A stretch of 64,000 nt of DNA from Citrobacter koseri ATCC BAA-895. GTDB taxonomy: Bacteria > Pseudomonadota > Gammaproteobacteria > Enterobacterales > Enterobacteriaceae. Location: NCBI RefSeq assembly GCF_000018045.1, contig NC_009792.1, positions 4,464,001 through 4,528,000 on the forward strand. The letters are read 5' to 3'. Below the pieces are notes generated by a model. The model searched no databases. It was not told where the DNA came from and saw nothing but the letters and a program-made list of their open reading frames with translations. This document shows, piece by piece, positions 51,874 to 61,935 of this stretch (position 1 is its first letter; every line of letters begins with the position of its first letter). Position numbers and translations under genes: made by a program.

Positions 51874-52461
51874 ATGTACCGGATTGTTCTGGGAAAAGTT
51901 TCGACACTGAGCACAGGCGCGCTGCCGTCGCCACTGTACGCACAGGCGCCGCAGGGCGCTCGCCGCGCGCGCTGGCTGGCCGGTCGCGTACTGCTTTCCC
52001 ATGCCCTTTCGCCATTGCCGGAGATTGTGTATGGCGAACAGGGAAAACCTGCTTTTTCTCCTGACACCCGGCTCTGGTTTAACCTGAGTCATAGCGGGGA
52101 CGATATCGCCCTGCTGCTGAGCGACGAGGGCGAAGTCGGCTGCGACATTGAAGTGATCCGCCCGCGAGATAACTGGCGGTCGCTGGCCAACGCGGTGTTC
52201 AGCCTTGGCGAACATGCGGAAGTAGAAGCCGAACATCCCGAACAACAGCTGACGGCGTTCTGGCGCATCTGGACGCGCAAAGAGGCTATCGTAAAACAGC
52301 GCGGCGGCAGCGCCTGGCAAATCGTCAGCGTGGACAGCACGCTCAACTCGGCGTTGTCGGTCAGCCAGTGCCAGCTCGATACCCTGAGTCTGGCGGTCTG
52401 CACGCCGACACCGTTCACGCTGACCGCTGATTGCGTGCAGCGCCTGGAATCCATCGCGTAA
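51874..52461 (+). CDS. acpT: AcpT, 4'-phosphopantetheinyl transferase
   Basis: 195 aa, E. coli length. Sfp-type motifs: WFNLSHSGDDIALLLS, GCDIEVIRPR (Mg-binding Asp/Glu) and FWRIWTRKEAIVKQRG. In K-12, acpT stands without most of the ape genes; here it follows a complete cluster, so its natural substrates are probably ApeE and ApeF. Confidence 0.95.
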   Translation: MYRIVLGKVSTLSTGALPSPLYAQAPQGARRARWLAGRVLLSHALSPLPEIVYGEQGKPAFSPDTRLWFNLSHSGDDIALLLSDEGEVGCDIEVIRPRDNWRSLANAVFSLGEHAEVEAEHPEQQLTAFWRIWTRKEAIVKQRGGSAWQIVSVDSTLNSALSVSQCQLDTLSLAVCTPTPFTLTADCVQRLESIA

Positions 52462-52552
52462 ATTTATTGCGGAAAAGGGGCGCACCCGGTGTCCCTTCCG
52501 CCGCCGCTACCATATGATTTTCGTATACCTTCCCCCTTTGACCGCCCAACTA

Positions 52553-52601
52553 TTGATCCAGAACACGTCAAAAGTATGATGAATCTTTAGAATCGTCATA
52601 C
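52553..52601 (+). promoter_or_regulatory. nik promoter: exact NikR operator and likely FNR half-site
   Basis: GTATGA (52574-52579), 16 bp, TCATAC (52596-52601) is the exact NikR palindrome. Just upstream, TTGATCCAGAACAC (52553-52566) has a perfect FNR left half TTGAT and a poor right half. In E. coli FNR activates nik without oxygen and Ni-NikR represses it. Confidence 0.93.
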
Positions 52602-52639
52602 TCATTTAGTCGTACCTCTTTTTAATCGAGGCCACCATT

Positions 52640-54211
52640 TTGTCCAGACTACGCCGCACACTTTTTGCGCTGCTGGCCTGTGCGTCATTCCTCGCGCATG
52701 CCGCCGCACCTGACGAGATCACCACCGCATGGCCGGTAAACGTAGGGCCGCTAAACCCGCACCTTTATACGCCTAACCAGATGTTCGCCCAGAGCATGGT
52801 GTATGAACCGCTGGTGAAGTATCAGGCGGATGGTTCAGTAAAACCCTGGCTGGCAAAAAGCTGGACCCACTCGGCAGATGGCAAAACCTGGGTGTTTACG
52901 CTGCGCGATGACGTAACCTTCTCTAACGGCGAAGCATTTGACGCCCAGGCCGCAGCAGAGAACTTCCGCGCGGTGCTTGATAACCGCCAGCGCCATGCCT
53001 GGCTGGAGCTGACGAACCAAATCACCGACGTCAAAGCGCTGAGTAAAACCGAACTGCAAATCACCCTGAAAAGCGCCTATTATCCTTTCCTGCAAGAACT
53101 CGCCCTGCCGCGCCCTTTCCGCTTTATCGCCCCGTCCCAGTTTAAAAACAACGAAACGATGAACGGCATTAAAGCGCCTGTCGGAACCGGGCCGTGGGTT
53201 CTGAAAGCGTCGAAGCTCAACCAGTACGACGTGCTGGTACGCAATGACCACTACTGGGGCGAAAAACCTGCGATCCGCCAGATAACGATTAAAGTGATCC
53301 CGGACCCGACGACCCGCGCGGTAGCCTTTGAGACCGGCGATATTGACCTGCTGTATGGCAATGAAGGACTACTGCCGCTCGATACCTTCGCCCGTTTCAG
53401 CCAGACGCCGGAATACCGTACCCAGCTTTCCGCGCCGGTTGAGACCGTCATGCTGGCGCTGAACTCCGCCAAAGCGCCAACCAACGAGCTGGCGGTGCGT
53501 GAAGCGCTGAACTATGCGGTAAATAAAAAATCGCTGATCGATAATGCCCTGTACGGCACCCAGCAGATCGCCGATACGCTGTTTGCCCCCTCCGTGCCTT
53601 ACGCCGACATTGGCCTGAAACCACGCCAGTACGATCCCCAACAGGCTAACGCGCTGCTGGAAAAAGCGGGCTGGAGATTGCCTGCCGGGAAAACCATTCG
53701 TGAAAAAGCCGGTCAGCCACTGCACGTTGAGCTGGCCTATATCGGCACCGACGCGCTGAGCAAATCAATGGCGGAAATCATCCAGGCCGATATGCGCAAA
53801 GTGGGCGTCGATGTGTCGCTGGTAGGCGAGGAAGAGAGCAGTATTTATGCCCGTATGCGCGATGGCCGTTTCGGGATGATTTTCTCCCGCACCTGGGGCG
53901 CGCCGTACGATCCGCATGCGTTTATGAGCTCAATGCGCGTACCGTCCCACGCCGATTATCAGGCGCAGCTTGGGCTGCCGGACAAAGCGCAAATTGATAA
54001 AGAAATTGGCGAGGTGCTCACCACTACCGATGAGGCGCAGCGTAAGTCTCTGTATCGCGACATCCTCACGCGTCTGCATAACGATGCGGTGTATCTGCCC
54101 ATCAGCTATATGTCGATGATGGTGGTGGCGAAACCCGAGCTGGGGAAAATTCCTTATGCGCCCATCACCTCCGAGATCCCATTTGAACAGATCAACCCGG
54201 TGAAACCCTGA
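52640..54211 (+). CDS. nikA: NikA, periplasmic nickel-binding protein
   Basis: 523 aa (E. coli 524). Signal peptide RRTLFALLACASFLAHA before APDEITTAWPVNVGPLNPH; SBP family 5. It binds nickel with a small chelator such as histidine. The start is odd: the codon matching the E. coli ATG is ATT (52637); TTG at 52640, eight bases after GAGG, is the likely start. Confidence 0.95.
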   Translation: MSRLRRTLFALLACASFLAHAAAPDEITTAWPVNVGPLNPHLYTPNQMFAQSMVYEPLVKYQADGSVKPWLAKSWTHSADGKTWVFTLRDDVTFSNGEAFDAQAAAENFRAVLDNRQRHAWLELTNQITDVKALSKTELQITLKSAYYPFLQELALPRPFRFIAPSQFKNNETMNGIKAPVGTGPWVLKASKLNQYDVLVRNDHYWGEKPAIRQITIKVIPDPTTRAVAFETGDIDLLYGNEGLLPLDTFARFSQTPEYRTQLSAPVETVMLALNSAKAPTNELAVREALNYAVNKKSLIDNALYGTQQIADTLFAPSVPYADIGLKPRQYDPQQANALLEKAGWRLPAGKTIREKAGQPLHVELAYIGTDALSKSMAEIIQADMRKVGVDVSLVGEEESSIYARMRDGRFGMIFSRTWGAPYDPHAFMSSMRVPSHADYQAQLGLPDKAQIDKEIGEVLTTTDEAQRKSLYRDILTRLHNDAVYLPISYMSMMVVAKPELGKIPYAPITSEIPFEQINPVKP

Positions 54212-55155
54212 TGCTGCGTTATATTGTGCGGCGCATTTTGCTGCTGATCCCGATGATTTTCGCCGCGTCGGTGATTATCTTTTTGATGCTGCGCATGGGC
54301 ACCGGCGACCCGGCGCTCGACTATCTGCGGCTCTCTAACTTACCGCCAACGCCAGAGATGGTCGCCTCCACGCGGGTTATGCTGGGGTTGGATCAACCGC
54401 TGGTCGTGCAGTACGGCTCCTGGCTGTGGAAAGCGCTGCATCTGGATTTTGGCATCTCTTTCGCCACTCAGCGCCCGGTGCTGGAGGACGTACTGAACTT
54501 TCTGCCCGCCACGCTACAGCTGGCGGGCGCGGCGCTGGTGCTGATCCTGCTCACGTCTGTACCGCTGGGGATCTGGGCGGCGCGCCATCGTGACCGTCTG
54601 CCGGACTTCATCGTGCGGCTGATCGCGTTTCTCGGCGTATCAATGCCCAACTTCTGGCTCGCCTTCCTGCTGGTGATGTTCTTCTCGGTGTATTTAAAGT
54701 GGCTACCGGCAATGGGCTACGGCGGCTGGCAGCACATCATTCTGCCTGCGGTGTCGATTGCGTTTATGTCGCTGGCGATTAACGCCCGCCTGCTGCGCGC
54801 CAGCATGCTGGAAGTCGCCGGGCAGCGCCACGTCACATGGGCGCGTCTGCGCGGCCTGAACGCGAAACAAACCGAGCGCCGCCATATTCTGCGTAACGCG
54901 TCGCTACCCATGATTACCGCCGTCGGGATGCACATTGGCGAACTGATTGGCGGCACGATGATTATCGAAAACATCTTCGCCTGGCCGGGCGTCGGGCGCT
55001 ATGCGGTGTCAGCCATTTTTAACCGCGACTACCCGGTCATTCAGTGCTTTACGCTCATTATGGTGGTGGTTTTCGTGGTCTGTAACCTGATTGTTGACCT
55101 GCTGAACGCCGCGCTGGACCCGCGCATTCGTCGCCATGAAGGAGCGCATTCGTGA
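54211..55155 (+). CDS. nikB: NikB, nickel importer permease
   Basis: 314 aa, DppB type; six membrane segments, docking loop TWARLRGLNAKQTERRHILRNA. Start overlaps the nikA stop (TGATG). Channel with NikC. Confidence 0.97.
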   Translation: MLRYIVRRILLLIPMIFAASVIIFLMLRMGTGDPALDYLRLSNLPPTPEMVASTRVMLGLDQPLVVQYGSWLWKALHLDFGISFATQRPVLEDVLNFLPATLQLAGAALVLILLTSVPLGIWAARHRDRLPDFIVRLIAFLGVSMPNFWLAFLLVMFFSVYLKWLPAMGYGGWQHIILPAVSIAFMSLAINARLLRASMLEVAGQRHVTWARLRGLNAKQTERRHILRNASLPMITAVGMHIGELIGGTMIIENIFAWPGVGRYAVSAIFNRDYPVIQCFTLIMVVVFVVCNLIVDLLNAALDPRIRRHEGAHS

Positions 55156-55985
55156 ATTTTTTTCTCTCTGCACGCTGGCCGGTGCGCCTGGCGCTCCTCA
55201 TTATCGCTTTGCTGGCGATCATCGCGCTCACCAGCCAGTGGTGGTTGCCGTACGATCCGCAGGCGATTGATTTACCGTCACGTTTACTGTCGCCGGACAG
55301 CCAGCACTGGCTGGGCACCGACCATCTGGGGCGCGATATTTTCTCCCGCCTGCTGGCGGCAACCCGCGTCTCGCTCGGTTCCGTAATCGCCTGTTTGTTA
55401 CTGGTGTTAGCGCTGGGGCTGATCGTCGGCGGCAGCGCCGGGCTGATGGGCGGTCGCGTCGATCAGTTCACCATGCGCGTCGCGGATATCTTTATGACGT
55501 TCCCGACCTCCATCCTCTCTTTTTTCCTCGTGGGCGTGTTGGGGACGGGGTTGACCAACGTCATCATCGCAATCGCCCTGTCGCACTGGGCCTGGTATGC
55601 GCGGATGGTGCGCAGCCTGGTGATCTCCCTGCGCCAGCGTGAATTTGTGCTCGCCTCGCGCCTTTCCGGCGCCGGGCATGTGCGCGTGTTTATCGACCAT
55701 CTGGCCGGGGCGGTGATCCCCTCCCTGCTCGTGCTGGCGACGCTGGATATCGGCCATATGATGCTACACGTCGCCGGGATGTCGTTCCTCGGCCTCGGCG
55801 TCACTGCGCCAACGCCGGAATGGGGCGTAATGATTAACGATGCGCGCCAGTATATCTGGACTCAGCCGCTACAGATGTTCTGGCCGGGACTGGCGCTGTT
55901 TATCAGCGTGATGGCCTTTAACATGGTGGGTGACGCCCTGCGCGATCACCTTGACCCTCATCTGGTGACGGAGCATGCCCACTGA
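55152..55985 (+). CDS. nikC: NikC, nickel importer permease
   Basis: 277 aa, DppC type; HWLGTDHLGRDIFSRLLAATRVSL is the family stretch and EFVLASRLSGAGHVRVFIDHL the docking loop. GTG start inside a GTGA overlap with nikB. Confidence 0.97.
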   Translation: MNFFLSARWPVRLALLIIALLAIIALTSQWWLPYDPQAIDLPSRLLSPDSQHWLGTDHLGRDIFSRLLAATRVSLGSVIACLLLVLALGLIVGGSAGLMGGRVDQFTMRVADIFMTFPTSILSFFLVGVLGTGLTNVIIAIALSHWAWYARMVRSLVISLRQREFVLASRLSGAGHVRVFIDHLAGAVIPSLLVLATLDIGHMMLHVAGMSFLGLGVTAPTPEWGVMINDARQYIWTQPLQMFWPGLALFISVMAFNMVGDALRDHLDPHLVTEHAH

Positions 55986-56749
55986 TGCCACAACAAATTG
56001 AATTACAAAACATTGTGTTGCAAGCAGACAGACCGTTGGTGCACGGCGTGTCGTTAGCGCTCAGGCGTGGGCGCGTACTGGCGCTGGTAGGCGGCAGCGG
56101 CAGCGGTAAATCGCTGACCTGCGCGGCGGCGCTGGGCATCCTGCCCGCAGGCGTGCGTCAGACAGCGGGCGCCATTCTGGCCGATGGTCAGCCGATTTCC
56201 CCCTGCAAGCTGCGTGGAATTAAGGTCGCGACCATCATGCAGAACCCGCGCAGCGCCTTTAATCCGCTGCACACGATGGCGGCCCACGCAAAAGAAACCT
56301 GCCTGGCGTCAGGTAAACCGGCGGATGACGCCACGCTTATCGCGGCGCTGGAGGCGGTAGGTCTGGAAAATGCCGCGCGGGTGCTGAAGCTTTACCCGTT
56401 CGAGATGAGCGGCGGCATGCTGCAACGCATGATGATTGCAATGGCGCTGCTGTGTGACGCGCCGTTCATCATCGCGGACGAACCAACAACCGACCTGGAC
56501 GTGGTCGCCCAGGCACGAATCCTCGATCTCCTGGAAAGCATTATGCGCAGCCGCGCGCCCGGTATGCTGCTGGTCACTCATGATATGGGCGTCGTCGCGC
56601 GACTGGCGGACGATGTGGCAGTAATGGACAACGGCAAGATCGTAGAACTGGGTGACGTTGAAACGTTATTCCGCACCCCGCAGCATAGCGTGACGCGTAA
56701 TCTGGTTTCGGCGCATCTCGCGCTGTACGGTATGGAGTTAGCCTCATGA
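55985..56749 (+). CDS. nikD: NikD, nickel importer ATPase
   Basis: 254 aa. Walker A GGSGSGKS, signature MSGGMLQRMMIAMAL, Walker B FIIADEPTTDLD. TGATG overlap with nikC. Works with NikE. Confidence 0.97.
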   Translation: MPQQIELQNIVLQADRPLVHGVSLALRRGRVLALVGGSGSGKSLTCAAALGILPAGVRQTAGAILADGQPISPCKLRGIKVATIMQNPRSAFNPLHTMAAHAKETCLASGKPADDATLIAALEAVGLENAARVLKLYPFEMSGGMLQRMMIAMALLCDAPFIIADEPTTDLDVVAQARILDLLESIMRSRAPGMLLVTHDMGVVARLADDVAVMDNGKIVELGDVETLFRTPQHSVTRNLVSAHLALYGMELAS

Positions 56750-57552
56750 CGTTACTGACGGTAAGCGGTATTTCCCATCAATACGCGCACGCTAACCTCA
56801 GCGGCAAACATCAGCATCACACGGTGCTGAAAGAGGTGTCATTAAGCCTGAAAAGCGGCGAAACCGTGGCGTTATTGGGGCGTAGCGGCTGCGGGAAAAG
56901 CACGCTTGCCCGCCTGCTGGTCGGGCTGGAATCGCCGACGCAGGGCCGTGTCTGCTGGCAGGACGAGCCGCTCTCCACGCTTAACCGGGCCAGACAAAAA
57001 GCGTTTCGCCGTGATATCCAGATGGTGTTTCAGGACTCAATCAGCGCGGTAAACCCGCGTAAAACCGTACGCGAGATCCTGCGTGAACCGATGCGCCATT
57101 TGCTGTCGCTTTCCAGAGCCGAGCAAATCGCGCGCGCCAGCGAGATGCTGCGGGCGGTGGATCTGGACGACACGCTTCTGGATAAACGTCCGCCACAGCT
57201 GAGCGGCGGGCAATTACAACGCGTCTGCCTGGCGCGGGCGCTGGCGGTCGAACCCAAATTACTGATTCTGGATGAAGCGGTCTCCAACCTCGATCTGGTA
57301 TTGCAGGCGGGCGTCATTCGTCTGCTCAAAAAGCTGCAACAGCAGTTCGGCACCGCCTGTCTGTTTATCACCCACGATTTACGTCTGGTGGAACGTTTTT
57401 GCCACCGGGTAATGGTGATGGATGAAGGGCAGATTGTTGAGACGCGAACCGTAGGTGACACATTAACCTTTTCCTCTGACGCCGGGCGTGTGTTACAAAA
57501 TGCGGTACTTCCCGCATTTCCCGTGCGCCGTCGCGCGACAGAAAAGGTTTAA
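56746..57552 (+). CDS. nikE: NikE, nickel importer ATPase
   Basis: 268 aa. Walker [10 protein letters not shown], signature [15 protein letters not shown], Walker [13 protein letters not shown] (Ala in place of the usual Pro, as in E. coli NikE). ATGA overlap with nikD. Confidence 0.97.
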
Positions 57553-57557
57553 TTCAG

Positions 57558-57959
57558 ATGCAACGTGTCACTATTACTCTTGATGACGATTTACTCGAAA
57601 CGCTGGATAGCCTGAGCCAGCGCCGGGGCTACAACAACCGCTCCGAAGCGATTCGTGACATTCTGCGCGGCGCGCTGGCGCAGGAGGCCACGCAGGAGCA
57701 CGGCACCCAAGGCTTCGCGGTGCTCTCGTATGTTTATGAGCATGAGAAACGCGATTTAGCCAGTCGCATCGTTTCCACTCAGCATCATCACCATGATTTG
57801 TCGGTGGCGACGCTGCATGTACACATTAATCACGACGACTGTCTGGAGATCGCCGTACTGAAAGGCGATATGGGCGACGTTCAGCATTTTGCCGATGACG
57901 TCATCGCCCAGCGCGGCGTGCGCCACGGTCATTTGCAGTGTTTGCCGAAGGAAGAGTGA
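57558..57959 (+). CDS. nikR: NikR, nickel-responsive repressor
   Basis: 133 aa, E. coli length. Ribbon-helix-helix N-terminus ([16 protein letters not shown]), then an ACT-like nickel domain with the ligands in [20 protein letters not shown] (His76, His87, His89, Cys95 by E. coli numbering). It represses nikABCDE through the palindrome at 52574-52601. 5 bp after nikE. Confidence 0.97.
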
Positions 57960-57973
57960 TTGCCCGTTTCGTT

Positions 57974-58055
57974 GCCGGGGGCGCTTCGCTTGCCCGGCCT
58001 ACGTCCGTTTTCGTTGGTAGTTCACAGGCCGGATAAAGCGTAGCCGCCATCCGGC
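57974..58055. repeat. REP pair between nikR and yhhJ
   Basis: GCCGGGGGCGCTTCGCTTGCCCGGCCTAC and inverted GGCCGGATAAAGC...GCCATCCGGC between convergent genes. Confidence 0.88.
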
Positions 58056-58063
58056 AATAATGT

Positions 58064-59188
58064 TTACGCCATCGTGCCAATCGTCTTTCTGAAACGCAGT
58101 AGCGCTATCAGGAAGAAAGCGCTGCCGATCGCCAGCAGCGTCAGAAACTGTGGCCAGACGATGCCAAACCCGGCGCCGCGATAAAGTATCGCCTGCGCGA
58201 GGCTGACAAAGTGAGTGGTCGGCATCGTCAGCATGATGTCCTGCACCATCTGCGGCATACTTTCACGCGGCGTGGAACCGCCGGAGAGCATCTGCAACGG
58301 CAGCAGCACCAGAATCATCAGCAGCCCCAGTTGCGGCATCGAACGCGCCAGGGTGCCCATAAAAATGCCGATAGACGTGGTGGCGAACAGGCTTAACGCG
58401 ACCCCCAGCATAAACAGCGGAATGGAGCCCTCAATCGGCACGCCGAGTACCCCCTTCACCATCAGCATCAGCGACAGCCCGGAAACCACCAGCACCACCA
58501 GCCCCATCGACCAGACCTTCGCCATCATGATCTCAAACGGGGTGATCGGCATCACCAGCAGGTGTTCAATCGTCCCGTGCTCCCGCTCGCGGATCAGCGC
58601 CGAGCCGGTCAGCACAATCGCCAGCATGGTGATGTTATTAATAATCGCCATTACGCCGCCGAACCATGCCGGGTCCAGATTCGGGTTGAAGCGCATCCGG
58701 GTTTCCAGTGAGACCAGCGGCTCGCTATTGTCGCGGTAACGCGCCACAAAGCTGTTCACCTCGCCGCTGATGATGTTCTGGATATAGCTGTTGCCGGTAA
58801 ACGCCTGACTCATGCGCGTCGCATCGACGTTCACCTGAATATCCGGCTGCCGCCCCGCCAGCACATCCCGTTGGAAATTGGGCGGAATATTGACGGCAAA
58901 GGTGTAACGTCCGGCATCCAGTCCGGCGTCCATCTCATCGGCGGTGATCATCTCCGGCGGCAGGAACCACGGGCGATAGAAGCTGTTCACAATGCGATTC
59001 GACAGCTGAGACTGGTCCATATCGGCAATCGCGATTGGCGCAAGGTGCAGCGAACCCGGCAGAACGGTGGCGGAGGAGTACACCGAAATCGTGAAGGCAA
59101 AGACAATCAGCGTCAGCATTGCCTTATCCCCCAGCAGGCTGCGTAACTCTTTGATGCCGAGGTTATAAATATTGCGTAATCGGCGCAT
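58064..59188 (-). CDS. yhhJ: YhhJ, ABC-2 type permease
   Basis: 374 aa, E. coli length. One N-terminal membrane helix, a large periplasmic domain (about 50-170), then five helices with the family text REREHGTIEHLLVMPI. With RbbA and YhiI it resembles the YbhGFSR type of exporter. The ATG overlaps the rbbA stop (TGATG). The frame is open upstream into rbbA, rejected. Confidence 0.93.
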   Translation of the reverse strand: MRRLRNIYNLGIKELRSLLGDKAMLTLIVFAFTISVYSSATVLPGSLHLAPIAIADMDQSQLSNRIVNSFYRPWFLPPEMITADEMDAGLDAGRYTFAVNIPPNFQRDVLAGRQPDIQVNVDATRMSQAFTGNSYIQNIISGEVNSFVARYRDNSEPLVSLETRMRFNPNLDPAWFGGVMAIINNITMLAIVLTGSALIREREHGTIEHLLVMPITPFEIMMAKVWSMGLVVLVVSGLSLMLMVKGVLGVPIEGSIPLFMLGVALSLFATTSIGIFMGTLARSMPQLGLLMILVLLPLQMLSGGSTPRESMPQMVQDIMLTMPTTHFVSLAQAILYRGAGFGIVWPQFLTLLAIGSAFFLIALLRFRKTIGTMA

Positions 59189-61935
59189 CACCCCTCCTGT
59201 TTTTTCAGCAGCAATACGCTCAGGCCAATCACCAGCGGAATGGCGATCGCCAACGGCACGAACAGCGGCCAGAGATCCATCAGATCCAGCGCTTTCGAGA
59301 ACGTACCGCGCGCGATCGTCAGAAAATGGCTGGTCGGGTAGATCTCGCCGATCCATCTCCCCGGCCCTTCCAGCGACGCCACCGGGTCGATCATCCCGGA
59401 GAACTGCGTCGCCGGGATCAGCGTAATGATCGAGGTGCCGAAAATCGCGGCGATCTGGCTTTTCATAAACGTCGAAATCAGCAGCCCCATCCCGGTGGCA
59501 ATGGTGACGTAAAGCAGCGCCGCCAGGGTGAGCGTCAGGAAGCTGCCCTTATGCGGCACGCCAAAAACAAACACCGACAGCGCGCAGAGCAACAGGAAGT
59601 TCAGCATCCCCAGCGCGATGTACGGCAACTGTTTACCGAGTAAAAATTCGCTACGGGTGGTCGGCGTCACATACAAGTTGATAATCGATCCCAGCTCTTT
59701 TTCACGCACCACGCTCAGGGCGCTGAGCATTGACGGGATCATCATCAACAGCAGCGGAATTACCGCCGGCACAATCGCTGGCAGGCTTTTCACATCCGGG
59801 TTGTAGCGATAGCGCGTTTCAATGGTCATCAGCCCGCCCTGGCTGCTGGCATTCGGCTGACGGCTCGCCACATCCTGTAGCCAGCTCTGGTGCATCGCCT
59901 GTACGTATCCCCTCACCGTTTCCGCGCGACTGGGCATTGCGCCATCCACCCACACGCCAATCTGCACCGGCGTGCCGCGGGCGATATCCCGTCCAAAATT
60001 GGGCGGAAGTTCTATCGCGACCGCCACCTCGCCCGAGCGCATACGCCGGTCAAGATCGTCATAGCTGGTAAGCGGCGGCTGCTCGATAAAATAGCGAGAC
60101 CCCGCCAGGTTCAACGACCAGGCCTGGCTGCTGACGGTCCGATCGCGATCGAGCACGGCAAAGCGCAGGTTTTCCACATCCATGCTGATACCGTAGCCCA
60201 TGATCAGCATCAAAATGACCGTCCCCAGCAAGGCCAGCGTTGACCGCACCGGATCGCGGCGCAGCTCCAGCGCTTCACGGCGGCTGTAGCTGAACAGGCG
60301 TCGCAGACTAAAGCCCTGGCGCGGCGGTTTACTCGTTTTATGCGCGTCTGGCGCGTCCGTTGTCGGCAGCGGTGATACTGGCGCTGGCCCTGCGGCTTCC
60401 TGTAACCAGGAGATAAACGCCTCTTCAAGACTGGCTGCGCCCCGCCGCTCTACCAGTTCCTGCGGCGTGCCGCTGGCAAGCACCTTTCCGGCGTGCATCA
60501 GCGACATGCGGTCACAGCGTTCCGCTTCGTTCATAAAGTGGGTGGAGATAAAAATGGTCACCTTATCCTGGCGCGACAGATCCACCATCAACTGCCAGAA
60601 CATATCCCTGGCGACCGGGTCCACGCCGGAGGTCGGCTCATCCAGAATCAGCATTTCCGGGCGATGGATCACCGCCACCGCCAGCGACAAGCGCTGGCGA
60701 ATACCGAGCGGCAGCGCCTCCGGCAGCATATCTTCGACGTCAGAGAGCATAAAACGCTCGCTCATCTGCGCTACGCGCTGCGGAATCTCTGCGTCCGGGA
60801 TGTGGAACAGGCGGGCATGTAGCTCCAGGTTTTGCCGCACGGTCAGCTCGCTGTAGAGTGAAAACGCCTGCGACATGTAACCCACCCGGCGGCGGGTTTC
60901 GATATCCTTCGGGTCAACCGACTGTCCGAACAGCCAGGCTTCCCCTTCGCTGGCAGGCAGCAGCCCGGTGAGCATTTTCATGGTGGTGGACTTGCCGCAG
61001 CCGTTCGATCCCAGAAAACCAAAAATCTCTCCGCGCGGGATGCGGAAATTGACGTGATCGACGGCGACGAAATTGCCAAACCGCATGGTCAGATCTTTCG
61101 CCTCAATGGCTATCTCTTCCTGCGTCGCATCATAAGGCGGGATAACAACGGGTTTGTGCGCCTGGCGCTGCGCCTCTGGCAACAGGGCGATAAACGCCTG
61201 CTCCAGCGTGGCGCTGCCGGTTTTGTCCCGCAGTTCTTGCGCACTGCCCGTCGCCATCACTTCACCTGCGTTCATCGCCACCAGCCAGTCGAAACGCTCG
61301 GCTTCTTCCATATAGGCCGTGGCGACCAGCACGCTCATGTTAGTCTGCCGCTGACGAATGCTGTCGATCAACGCCCAGAACTGGGCGCGGGAAAGCGGGT
61401 CAACCCCGGTGGTAGGCTCATCAAGAATCAGCAGTTCCGGGTCATGGATCAGCGCGCAGCACAGCCCCAGTTTTTGTTTCATGCCGCCCGAGAGCTTCCC
61501 CGCCGGGCGATCGCGAAACGGCGCCAGCCCGGTGCTGTTCAGCAGATCGGTAATTCGCGCTTCACGCTCCGCTTTATCATGCCCGAAGAGACGCGCGAAG
61601 AAATCGACGTTCTCATACACCGACAGCGTATGGTAGAGGTTCTTTCCCAGCCCCTGCGGCATCCAGGCTATCCGTGGGCAGACATCGCGGCGGTGCGTCG
61701 CGTCGCGCATGTCGCCGCCCAGCACCCGCACATTGCCCTGCTCGATAACGCGCGCGCCGGAGATAAGTGATAGCAGGCTCGACTTACCGACGCCGTCCGG
61801 GCCAATCAGCCCCACCATACAGCGAGCGGGGATATCCAGCGTGATGTTGTTCAGCGCCACCGTTGCCCCGTAATGCTGACTCACGCCGTCAAGGTGCGCC
61901 ACGGGAGGAATGGGAAGACGCGCCAGGTTCGTCAT
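59188..61935 (-). CDS. rbbA: RbbA (YhiH), ribosome-associated ATPase / ABC transporter fusion
   Basis: 915 aa (E. coli 911). Two ABC domains: Walker A GPDGVGKSS with LSGGMKQKL and LLILDEPTTGVDP; then GSNGCGKST with a degenerate signature (LPLGIRQRLSL) and MLILDEPTSGVDP. An ABC-2 membrane domain follows from about residue 540. In E. coli it was found on ribosomes and affects tRNA release; the operon and fusion also suggest a role in export. Both ideas may hold. Confidence 0.94.
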   Translation of the reverse strand: MTNLARLPIPPVAHLDGVSQHYGATVALNNITLDIPARCMVGLIGPDGVGKSSLLSLISGARVIEQGNVRVLGGDMRDATHRRDVCPRIAWMPQGLGKNLYHTLSVYENVDFFARLFGHDKAEREARITDLLNSTGLAPFRDRPAGKLSGGMKQKLGLCCALIHDPELLILDEPTTGVDPLSRAQFWALIDSIRQRQTNMSVLVATAYMEEAERFDWLVAMNAGEVMATGSAQELRDKTGSATLEQAFIALLPEAQRQAHKPVVIPPYDATQEEIAIEAKDLTMRFGNFVAVDHVNFRIPRGEIFGFLGSNGCGKSTTMKMLTGLLPASEGEAWLFGQSVDPKDIETRRRVGYMSQAFSLYSELTVRQNLELHARLFHIPDAEIPQRVAQMSERFMLSDVEDMLPEALPLGIRQRLSLAVAVIHRPEMLILDEPTSGVDPVARDMFWQLMVDLSRQDKVTIFISTHFMNEAERCDRMSLMHAGKVLASGTPQELVERRGAASLEEAFISWLQEAAGPAPVSPLPTTDAPDAHKTSKPPRQGFSLRRLFSYSRREALELRRDPVRSTLALLGTVILMLIMGYGISMDVENLRFAVLDRDRTVSSQAWSLNLAGSRYFIEQPPLTSYDDLDRRMRSGEVAVAIELPPNFGRDIARGTPVQIGVWVDGAMPSRAETVRGYVQAMHQSWLQDVASRQPNASSQGGLMTIETRYRYNPDVKSLPAIVPAVIPLLLMMIPSMLSALSVVREKELGSIINLYVTPTTRSEFLLGKQLPYIALGMLNFLLLCALSVFVFGVPHKGSFLTLTLAALLYVTIATGMGLLISTFMKSQIAAIFGTSIITLIPATQFSGMIDPVASLEGPGRWIGEIYPTSHFLTIARGTFSKALDLMDLWPLFVPLAIAIPLVIGLSVLLLKKQEG

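Noticed and set aside
58064..59356. A 430-aa form of YhhJ
   Set aside because: The added N-terminus lies in rbbA; the ATG at 59188, overlapping the rbbA stop, gives the family length.
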